Source of the DNA: JANQRV01 sp964533785
GTDB taxonomy: Bacteria; Bacteroidota; Bacteroidia; Chitinophagales; Saprospiraceae
Assembly (NCBI GenBank): GCA_964533785.1
Contig: CAZHNG010000020.1
Coordinates: forward strand, 1-34,748
DNA: 34,748 nucleotides
Direction: 5' to 3'
The position numbers and the translations under genes were made by a program. The notes below the pieces were generated by a model. It saw only the letters and a list, made by a program, of their open reading frames with translations, had not been told where the DNA came from and searched no databases. Position 1 is the stretch's first letter, and each line of letters starts with the position of its first letter. Shown here one piece after another: positions 8,901-14,182 of the stretch.

Positions 8901-9076
8901 TAAATTCCAGCTATTATCAAGATAAACAATTGGCTGATGAAACGGTCCGGCAGGTGCTTCGGCAAGTAGCTCAAAGTGGCGATACGGCGTTTTTCGAGCA
9001 ATTGCAAAAGGATTTCTCTTTGTACCTTGAGCAACCAACAGAACAGCAAACTGTTCCGGGGATTTTGAAGGATTAG
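5978..9076 (+). CDS. DUF2723 polytopic membrane protein, putative protein O-glycosyltransferase (GT117-like)
   Basis: The start is taken at ATG 5978 (MNQRKVLDLAG) and not at the in-frame TTG 5921, because a promoter box lies between them; this gives 1032 aa. The N-terminal half holds about a dozen hydrophobic segments. After the first helix comes the signature TGSLWDCGEFI, followed by VHPPGAPLFLIVGR. This resembles the acidic catalytic loop of GT-C/PMT-type glycosyltransferases that use lipid-linked sugars. A large soluble stretch (about 345-490) interrupts the helices. The C-terminal 400 residues are extracytoplasmic-looking, with SCAPNAIIFTYGDNDTYPLWYAQE and a final TPR-like helical region. 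The family is widespread in Bacteroidota. A role in envelope glycosylation is inferred from family resemblance; donor and acceptor are unknown. Confidence 0.88.
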   Translation: MNQRKVLDLAGWIVFAIAFTVYFLSAERTGSLWDCGEFILGAYKLQVVHPPGAPLFLIVGRLFTWIAELVSSNPEDIAFSVNLMSGICSAFAAMFICWVTMRLGKLTLVGREEKADQAQQIALAGAGIAAGLATAFTTSVWFSAVEGEVYAMSTFFTALTLWSMIKWYTLPDTPMADRWLLFTFYSAGLSIGVHLLSILTFPALALFYYFKKYKNPSFAGILVAGALGVLTIVAIQKLVITGIPSLWYFMEMAMVNSFGLPFHSGLIPTILIVGLVIFLGLRMAHLRKSHLLQHITVAAALVVIGFSTIAVVVIRANAEPPVNMNAPTDATRLLPYLNREQYGERALLSGPHFDAKGQPEYVVTDRYGRKGDQYEIVDRKVKIEYPESDKMFFPRMGDNTQGRPRYYKMWLGLDPDAPLPYGRPNFGDNITFLLRYQLGWMYWRYFMWNFAGRQNGDQGFYAWDKSSGNWLSGIPFIDNMRLGNQSEITDTMANHKARNKYYLLPFIFGLIGLFFHFNKNRNDALGLLALFIITGIGIIIYSNQPPNEPRERDYVLVGSFFTYCIWLGMAVLALFQLFTDQLKLSRPVGASFASVLIMVAPIIMLVENFDDHDRSEHKASRDYASNFLQSCAPNAIIFTYGDNDTYPLWYAQEVEGIRPDVRVVNLSLIAVDWYIDLLRRKVNDSEAIKMSIPQEAYRGYLRNQSFHLPNVYRGRDNNPPTAVKDLLEMIGRDNSKATGGRAESIYDTNNAYIPVDSAEVMKYGVVKPAEADKIVRRMPLQLAGKSFLTKDEIAVLDIIGSNLWERPVYFAVTCRPEKMFGLNDYMQLEGLALRLVPIKGQSEMQFFGVVGSGSVNKEAFYDNFMNKFQWGNFDKKDLFVDRSYMPSVQSMQLGVRRTAYAFLEAGDTTKAVEMVDRYLEAFPHKNFPYDYSTNLMLGVYYQAGAYDKARPHTEILAEEMLQRLAFYDSLSPDILNSSYYQDKQLADETVRQVLRQVAQSGDTAFFEQLQKDFSLYLEQPTEQQTVPGILKD

Positions 9077-9244
9077 CGTAACAATTAGTCTATGAAAGTT
9101 TGATGAACTGCCATTGGCGAAGATCGTACTGAATATATACAAAGAGAAGTAGTAGTAAGCTTTTGAAAGAGATATGGAATTGACCTGGTGCCCGGTTAGT
9201 TATTTAGTGTACCAAGCCATACAAAAGCTATCTAAACACTATTT

Positions 9245-10852
9245 ATGAGAACAAATTTGCTTTTTATTATCCTTGTGTGGCTGTGCGGTATTAACGCAGC
9301 CTGGCCACAAGCAGAACCCTCTTTCCAATTAGAATCTACTGAAGAAGCTATTCCTTTTGCCGAAGGTATTACACCTGATGATTTACGTGAACATCTAACA
9401 ACACTCGCTTCTGATGAATTTCAAGGAAGAGAAACAGGAACCGAAGGACAAAGAAAAGCTGCCCGGTATATTGCCGATGCATTCGCTCAACTTGGCTTTC
9501 CCAAGATTGGGGATCAAGACTCTTACTTTCAAAAAATTGCTTTCATTTCTGAAAATTGGGATGATATTTCTATCACCCTCAACGACACTATGGAATTGCG
9601 GCATCTATGGAATTATTATGCATACCTTTCTACTAATCAATCTGTTGAAACGACTGCTTTTAAAGAACTTGTCTTTCTTGGCTTCGGCATTGATGATGAA
9701 AGGTACAGCGATTATAAAAAAGCTGATGTAGCCGGTAAGGCGATCCTTATTTACGATGGCGAACCTGTTAATCAAAAAGGAGTTTCCCAGGTTACCCACA
9801 CAACAGAACTTTCCGAATGGAGTACGAATTGGAAAATGAAATTAAAAGCCGCCCAAAGCAACGGTGTAACCCACGTATTCATTATTGACCGAAATTTCAG
9901 ATCGAATGTAGCGGATGCAAGAAGAATAATTTTAAATCGTCGATTGAAATACGGAGAAGAAGAAGCAGTTGCTAACGATTTTGCCAATAATACCTTTATT
10001 ACATCGGACATAGGTAGAGAAATTATCGGCAGTAGTATCAAAAAAGTATTGAAATCGAGGGCAAAAGCTGAAAAAAAAGGCAAACTGAAACCCGTAATAT
10101 TACGTGTAAACATACGATTGACTCAGGAAAAATACGTTCGATCAATAACGGGGGAAAATGTTCTTGGTTTTATTGAGGGGAGCGATGAAGCCTTAAAAGA
10201 TGAAGTAGTAATCGTGACGGCGCATTATGATCATTTGGGCATACGAGGTGAAGATATCTACAATGGGGCTGATGACAATGCATCGGGAACTTCTACCGTT
10301 CTCGAAGTAAGCCAGGCATTTGCGGAAGCTCAAAAAGCAGGCAAAGGCCCGCGGAGGAGTGTGCTCACCATGCTGGTGTCCGGTGAGGAAAAGGGACTGC
10401 TCGGCTCCGCTTTTTATGCAGATCATCCGGTTTTTCCACTCGCTAACACTATTGCAAATGTGAATGTAGACATGGTTGGCAGAGTAGACGAAAAACACCA
10501 GGATAATCCAAATTATATTTACGTGATTGGTTCCGACCGGTTAAGTACTGAACTGCACCAGATCAATGAACTGGCTAACCTGCAATACACTAAGCTTGAG
10601 CTTGATTATACTTACAATGCTGAAGACGATCCTAACCGTTATTATTATAGATCCGATCATTACAACTTCGCCGAAAAAGGTATTCCTGCGATCTTTTATT
10701 TTAACGGTACGCATGACGACTATCACCGGACTACTGACACTGTCGAAAAAATAAATTTTGACAAAATGGCGAAAATTGCGCGTTTGGTCTTTTTCACTAC
10801 CTGGGAATTAGCAAACAGGGATAACCGGATCGTTGTAGATGTAAAAGAATAA
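9245..10852 (+). CDS. Secreted M28 family zinc aminopeptidase with PA-like insert
   Basis: The protein has a signal peptide (residues 1-22, ending AAWPQ) and is predicted to be periplasmic or secreted. DLREHLTTLASDEFQGRETGTEGQRKAARYIADAF is the usual M28 N-terminal segment. About residues 130-260 form a protease-associated (PA)-like insert. The catalytic core shows all five expected metal ligands in order: VTAHYDH (His near 327), YNGADDNASG (Asp near 343), VSGEEKGLLGS (the Glu-Glu pair, base and ligand, near 382), NVDMVGR (Asp near 411) and DDYHRTTDT (His near 498). The 535-aa length is normal for PA-containing M28 enzymes. It is separated by 168 bp from the upstream DUF2723 gene and is probably transcribed alone. 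Confidence 0.93.
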   Translation: MRTNLLFIILVWLCGINAAWPQAEPSFQLESTEEAIPFAEGITPDDLREHLTTLASDEFQGRETGTEGQRKAARYIADAFAQLGFPKIGDQDSYFQKIAFISENWDDISITLNDTMELRHLWNYYAYLSTNQSVETTAFKELVFLGFGIDDERYSDYKKADVAGKAILIYDGEPVNQKGVSQVTHTTELSEWSTNWKMKLKAAQSNGVTHVFIIDRNFRSNVADARRIILNRRLKYGEEEAVANDFANNTFITSDIGREIIGSSIKKVLKSRAKAEKKGKLKPVILRVNIRLTQEKYVRSITGENVLGFIEGSDEALKDEVVIVTAHYDHLGIRGEDIYNGADDNASGTSTVLEVSQAFAEAQKAGKGPRRSVLTMLVSGEEKGLLGSAFYADHPVFPLANTIANVNVDMVGRVDEKHQDNPNYIYVIGSDRLSTELHQINELANLQYTKLELDYTYNAEDDPNRYYYRSDHYNFAEKGIPAIFYFNGTHDDYHRTTDTVEKINFDKMAKIARLVFFTTWELANRDNRIVVDVKE

Positions 10853-10895
10853 ATTTTCGTCTAAATAATGATGAAACAATGAATCCATCATTGTT

Positions 10896-10928
10896 AAATA
10901 AAAAAAGAGGCAGAAAACTCTACCTCTT
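10896..10928 (-). terminator. Intrinsic terminator of the candidate RNA
   Basis: Read on the minus strand, AAGAGGTAGA pairs with TCTGCCTCTT (10 bp, one T-G wobble) around a GTTT loop and is followed directly by TTTTTATTT. In plus coordinates the arms are 10919-10928 and 10905-10914. On the plus strand the hairpin has no T-run after it, so it is specific for minus-strand transcription. There is no minus-strand ORF upstream of it, which is the main reason to infer an RNA gene. Confidence 0.85.
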
Positions 10929-11079
10929 AAATAACGAAGTGAGGTAAAACCAACTCTACCCCCCAATATGAGTTGGTCCCCTCACTCGCTTTGAGTTGAT
11001 AAATCAACACAAAGATCTTCGATCGTACATAGTGCTTTATTGAATTAGAAGATGGTGTTTGACCAATTCTAATTCGACT

Positions 11080-11246
11080 ACTAGTGCCTCAAGAATCAAA
11101 TAACTGACAGTTTGTGCTATTACTTTTTCACTTGTCCTAAGAAAGGCAAAGTCCTCATTTCCACCTGAAGCTGAAACTTCGGGCTTACTGCCTCGATCAA
11201 ATAACTTTGTCTAAACTATCAGTTACGTAATTTCTGAGGCACTAGT
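11080..11246 (-). repeat. Long-range inverted repeat ACTAGTGCCTCA, domain III of the candidate RNA
   Basis: A perfect 12-bp arm pair (11080-11091 with 11235-11246) encloses a second pair TAACTGA/TCAGTTA (11101-11107 with 11219-11225), an AGGCA/TGCCT pair (11144-11148 with 11189-11193) and a terminal hairpin CCTGAAG/CTTCGGG (11164-11183, one T-G pair) with loop CTGAAA. The 11-mer ATCAAATAACT also occurs directly repeated at 11095 and 11196. ACTAGT, self-complementary, recurs in the neighbouring hairpin loop at 11258. Confidence 0.8.
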
Positions 11247-11313
11247 TACATTTAATACTAGTTCATAAATGTTAATCTCAGGAACAATTAGATGGCATGG
11301 ACTTTAATTTATC

Positions 11314-11355
11314 GTCCTGACTGTAAACGTCAGGAGAGTGTGTAATAAGCATAAC
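11314..11355 (-). repeat. Internal module copy 2 of the candidate RNA
   Basis: On the minus strand it reads GTTATG, a short spacer, ACACACTC, then a hairpin TCCTGAC/GTCAGGA with a 7-nt loop, ending GTCAGGAC. The same order of blocks occurs at 11436-11471. The shared blocks outside the stem (GTTATG and ACACACTC) make coincidence unlikely and suggest internal duplication. Confidence 0.7.
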
Positions 11356-11435
11356 TTATAATTGTCCATCCACTTACTTAAGTAAGAAAGCAGATTTAAG
11401 ATGCCAGACGCCAGACTGCATGAGTCTGAGGATTA

Positions 11436-11471
11436 GTCCTGACGGTACCGTCAGGAGTGTGTGAACATAAC
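11436..11471 (-). repeat. Internal module copy 1 of the candidate RNA
   Basis: The module has GTTATG, TTC, ACACACTC and a perfect 20-nt palindrome (11437-11456) that folds as a 10-bp inverted repeat, with the loop formed from its centre. A second hairpin CAGACT/AGTCTG (11412-11428) lies next to it. Both sit inside the 9-bp plus 10-bp closing helices at 11376-11500. Confidence 0.7.
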
Positions 11472-11631
11472 ATAAAATAAATCTGCTCGACTACTTAAGT
11501 TCCTGGTCTTAATTAATAACTCTATTTAGTTTTGGTAAATTTTTTGGAACAATAGTGGTATGCTCAGGAGTTCCAAAGTTCAGATATGCCTCAAAAAAGA
11601 ACAAAATAATTATTGCTCCCTCTCTCTGCGA

Positions 11632-11662
11632 CAAATATAGGTAATATTCCTAACAAATTCCA
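11632..11662 (-). promoter_or_regulatory. Promoter-like sequence for the minus-strand candidate RNA
   Basis: Read on the minus strand, TTG (11662-11660) is followed after 20 nt by TATATTTG (11639-11632), which matches the Bacteroidota -33/-7 arrangement TTG-N19-21-TAnnTTTG. Transcription would start near 11625, away from htpG. Confidence 0.65.
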
Positions 11663-11699
11663 AGCGTATCATTGATAAAAATTCAGAATCAGGAAAAAA

Positions 11700-11762
11700 T
11701 GACAAATTGTCGGATATGTTGACATGGCATGCCGTTTGAAGGGTATTACGGTGACAAATTGT
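11700..11762 (+). promoter_or_regulatory. Direct repeat TGACAAATTGT upstream of htpG
   Basis: The 11-mer occurs exactly at 11700-11710 and 11752-11762, 52 bp apart, with the second copy 19 nt before the htpG start. Its core ACAA-A-TTGT is a near-perfect palindrome, as expected for a dimeric regulator site. Between them lies an 8-bp palindrome GGCATGCC. A role as operator is inference. Confidence 0.5.
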
Positions 11763-11781
11763 TATATTAAATCAGTGAATT

Positions 11782-13650
11782 ATGCAGAAAGGTAGTATTT
11801 CAGTACAAACGGAGAATATATTTCCCATAATCAAGAAATTTCTTTATTCCGATCAGGAAATATTTTTGCGAGAATTAATATCAAATGCCGTAGACGCCAC
11901 AACAAAACTTAAAACATTGGCTGCACGCGGTGAAGTGAAAGGTGAAATCGGAGATACTACAATTGAAGTCATTGTCAATAAAGAGGATAAAAAGATCATC
12001 ATCCGGGACAAAGGTATCGGTCTGACAGAAGAAGAAGCTCAGAAATATCTGAACCAGGTAGCATTCTCCAGTGCCCAGGAGTTTCTTGAGAAATACAAGG
12101 ATGAAAGCAGTATTATCGGTCACTTTGGACTTGGATTTTATTCTGCATTCATGGTGGCCAGTAAAGTAGAAGCGGTTTCCAAATCCTATCAGGAAGGAGC
12201 GCAGGGCATTACCTGGAGTTGTGAAGGTACGCCTGAATACACCATTGAAGATAACGATAAAGAAGAAAGAGGAACTGATATTGTTTTGCATATCAGCGAC
12301 GATGCGGAGGAATTTCTGGAGGATAGCCGTATCGAAGAATTGTTGAATAAATATTGCAAATTTCTTCCTGTTCCAATCAAATTTGGTGTCCGGAAAGAAA
12401 CGGTTTATGAAGGAGAGGGAGAAGAAAAAGAAGAAAAAGAGATAGAGGTTGACAACATCATCAATAATACTCACCCTATATGGAAAAAGTTGCCGTCTGA
12501 ACTATCGGATGAAGACTACAAAGCCTTTTACCGCGAGTTGTACCCTTTCAGTACGCCTCCTATGTTTTGGATACACCTCAATATTGATTATCCATTTAAT
12601 CTGACCGGAGTGTTGTATTTTCCTAAATTGAGCAACAATTTTGAGTTACAGAAAAATAAGATCCAACTCTACAGCAATCAAGTTTATGTTACCGACGAGG
12701 TTAAAGAAATTGTGCCCGAGTTCCTGACCCTCTTGCACGGTGTTATTGATTCTCCTGATATTCCACTGAATGTATCGCGAAGTTATTTGCAAAGTGACAG
12801 GAATGTCAAAAAGATCACGGGATACATTACCAAGAAAGTCGCCGAAAAATTAAACGATCTTTTCAAAGAAGACCGTAAAGCTTACGAAGAAAAATGGAAC
12901 GATCTAAGCGTCTTTGTTAAATACGGAATGATCAGTGACGATAAGTTCTACGATCGGGCCTTAAATTTCGCATTACTCAAAAATGTTGATGAGGAGTGTT
13001 TTACGATCGAAGATTACAAGGAAAAGATCAAAGAAAATCAGACCGATAAAAATAATAAGATCGTTATGCTCTATACTACCGACAAGCTCGAACAACATGG
13101 TTTGATCGATGCTTGTAAGAATAGAGATTACGACGTTCTGGAGTTTGGACATGTCATTGACAACCATTTCATGCAACAGCTAGAATACAAACTGGGAGAT
13201 ACGACTTTCGTTAGGGTTGATTCTGACACCATTGATCACCTCATTCAAAAAGAAGAAGCACAGGAATCTGTTCTGAGTGAGGATGAAGAAAAACAGATCA
13301 AAGAACTGTTTGAAGAAATAGCCAAACCAGGAGGGGGGCAAGTAATGCTGAAAGCACTTTCGCCTAATGATCACCCTGTGATGGTTACCAAGCCGGAATT
13401 TATGCGGCGGATGAAGGAAATGCAAATGTTGCAGGGGATGCAGGGGCCTGATTTTCCCGAAATGTTCAATGTGATCATCAATTCTAATCATCCTTATATT
13501 GCTCAAAAGGTATTAAAGATCGAAGATAAGGAAGCCCAAAAAAGCTTGGCCCAACACTTGTATGATTTAGCCCTGTTGAATCAAAATATGCTTAAAGGAA
13601 AGCAGTTGACGAACTTTATCCAAAAGAGTTTGGAAAAAGTTGGTGATTAA
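11782..13650 (+). CDS. htpG: Molecular chaperone HtpG (Hsp90)
   Basis: A cytosolic ATP-dependent chaperone that acts as a dimer in client protein remodelling. At 622 aa it has nearly the length of the E. coli protein. The GHKL ATPase domain (about 1-215) shows RELISNAVDA with the catalytic Glu and ATP-contacting Asn, IIRDKGIGLTEEE, and the lid motif GHFGLGFYSAFMV. The middle domain contains SPDIPLNVSRSYLQSD with the phosphate-sensing Arg. The C-terminal dimerisation domain (about 490-622) ends QKSLEKVGD. It lacks the long charged linker and MEEVD tail of eukaryotic Hsp90; only a short Glu/Lys-rich linker (about 210-225) is seen. It is divergent from the candidate RNA and carries a TGACAAATTGT repeat upstream. 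Confidence 0.98.
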   Translation: MQKGSISVQTENIFPIIKKFLYSDQEIFLRELISNAVDATTKLKTLAARGEVKGEIGDTTIEVIVNKEDKKIIIRDKGIGLTEEEAQKYLNQVAFSSAQEFLEKYKDESSIIGHFGLGFYSAFMVASKVEAVSKSYQEGAQGITWSCEGTPEYTIEDNDKEERGTDIVLHISDDAEEFLEDSRIEELLNKYCKFLPVPIKFGVRKETVYEGEGEEKEEKEIEVDNIINNTHPIWKKLPSELSDEDYKAFYRELYPFSTPPMFWIHLNIDYPFNLTGVLYFPKLSNNFELQKNKIQLYSNQVYVTDEVKEIVPEFLTLLHGVIDSPDIPLNVSRSYLQSDRNVKKITGYITKKVAEKLNDLFKEDRKAYEEKWNDLSVFVKYGMISDDKFYDRALNFALLKNVDEECFTIEDYKEKIKENQTDKNNKIVMLYTTDKLEQHGLIDACKNRDYDVLEFGHVIDNHFMQQLEYKLGDTTFVRVDSDTIDHLIQKEEAQESVLSEDEEKQIKELFEEIAKPGGGQVMLKALSPNDHPVMVTKPEFMRRMKEMQMLQGMQGPDFPEMFNVIINSNHPYIAQKVLKIEDKEAQKSLAQHLYDLALLNQNMLKGKQLTNFIQKSLEKVGD

Positions 13651-13676
13651 GCTTTACTTTATTTCAAATAATTTAT

Positions 13677-13684
13677 TATTTTTG
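13677..13684 (+). promoter_or_regulatory. -7 box TATTTTTG upstream of rpsU
   Basis: The sequence matches TAnnTTTG and predicts a start near 13691, giving rpsU a leader of about 160 nt. No good -33 element is present, so the assignment is tentative. Confidence 0.45.
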
Positions 13685-13767
13685 CGTCGCTGTTGAAAGA
13701 TCGAGTTCTCTCAAGGATTCGTATAGGTCTTTTTGATTCCCATTACAATAAATGTCAATCGATTTTT

Positions 13768-13787
13768 TTCGAAAAACATTTTTCGAA
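13768..13787 (+). promoter_or_regulatory. Hairpin in the rpsU leader
   Basis: TTCGAAAAA (13768-13776) and TTTTTCGAA (13779-13787) form a perfect stem around a tiny loop. A few bases downstream is the SD-like GGGAGG, about 55 nt before the rpsU ATG. Such a leader could be a control element, since bS21 is tied to anti-SD handling in this phylum; the link is inference. Confidence 0.5.
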
Positions 13788-13850
13788 TGGGAGGCTGACC
13801 GCTTTGCAGAAGTATTTAATAAGGGCTAATATTTTAACCGTATAATAAAT

Positions 13851-14045
13851 ATGATTATCATTAACGTAAAAGATGGTGAATCAATTGATAGGGCGCTTAA
13901 GAGATATAAACATAAGCACCGTAAAGTTCAATTGATGAAAGAACTACGCCGTCGTAAGCATTACACCAAGCCTTCAGTTGAACGTAGAAATGAAATTCTG
14001 AACGCGAGGTACCGCAACGAGAAATACGACGATCAGGGAGTGTAA
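13851..14045 (+). CDS. rpsU: 30S ribosomal protein bS21
   Basis: A 64-aa protein of normal length. MIIINVKDGESIDRALKRYKHKHRKVQLMKELRRRKHY is a clear bS21 signature: a short beta start, then two very basic helices, followed by TKPSVERR and an acidic end. bS21 sits on the small-subunit platform. In Bacteroidota it is known to help sequester the 3' end of 16S rRNA, which accounts for the low use of Shine-Dalgarno pairing. The gene has a long leader with a hairpin and a strong terminator right behind it, so it is most likely a single-gene transcript. Confidence 0.97.
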   Translation: MIIINVKDGESIDRALKRYKHKHRKVQLMKELRRRKHYTKPSVERRNEILNARYRNEKYDDQGV

Positions 14046-14077
14046 TTCCGTTCGGATTTAGTCTTCCCGAAATATCC

Positions 14078-14122
14078 ACTACTACTTTTGTTGTTCAAAA
14101 GTAGTAGTAGAATTGTTTTTTA
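14078..14122 (+). terminator. Intrinsic terminator of rpsU
   Basis: A perfect 13-bp stem ACTACTACTTTTG/CAAAAGTAGTAGT with loop TTGTT (arms 14078-14090 and 14096-14108) is followed by AGAATTG and TTTTTT. It begins 32 nt after the rpsU stop. Confidence 0.85.
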
Positions 14123-14182
14123 TCTCCATAGTATAGCGCCTTATTTATTGCACAGTCAGAAAGATGATCCGGGAAATTTTTC

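Larger units (their letters stand above)
10896..11625 (-). ncRNA. Candidate large structured non-coding RNA, about 720 nt
   Basis: On the minus strand a promoter-like sequence (11632-11662) and an intrinsic terminator (10896-10928) bracket an ORF-free, hairpin-rich stretch. Successive helical domains from 5' to 3' of the RNA, in plus coordinates, are as follows. TTTGGAAC/GTTCCAAA pairs at 11543-11577. A domain closed by 9 bp (11492-11500 with 11376-11384) and 10 bp (11478-11487 with 11389-11398) encloses two hairpins. A domain is closed by 11359-11367 with 11281-11290. A hairpin lies at 11248-11272. A long domain is closed by 12 bp (11235-11246 with 11080-11091). Hairpins follow at 11042-11075 and 10935-10988, then the terminator. 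It does not show the hallmarks of tmRNA, RNase P RNA, SRP RNA or a group II intron that I know. The transcription start is an estimate and the pairing was drawn by eye. Confidence 0.7.
10853..11781. other. 929-bp ORF-free spacer between the M28 peptidase and htpG
   Basis: No ORF of 60 or more codons is open here on either strand, yet the sequence is packed with perfect or nearly perfect inverted repeats. Most of it is assigned below to a minus-strand structured RNA (about 10896-11625). What remains is a small hairpin AACAATGA/TCATTGTT at 10875-10895, which is not followed by a T-run on the plus strand, and the htpG upstream region with two TGACAAATTGT repeats. Confidence 0.85.

Noticed and set aside
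10867..10895. Plus-strand terminator of the M28 gene at AACAATGA/TCATTGTT
   Set aside because: The hairpin is followed by A-rich sequence and not a T-run on the plus strand, so intrinsic termination there is weak.
10896..11625. tmRNA, RNase P RNA, hammerhead ribozyme or group II intron as identity of the structured region
   Set aside because: I found no CCA-type tRNA-like end or tag frame, no GAGGAAAGTC-type RNase P core, no CTGATGA/GAAA hammerhead core, and no domain V-like hairpin or reverse transcriptase.
11881..12474. 197-codon antisense frame within htpG and similar long shadow frames in metH and the DUF2723 gene
   Set aside because: They lie wholly inside genes with clear family motifs, are Phe/Ile/Ser-rich as antisense shadows are, and show no domain.
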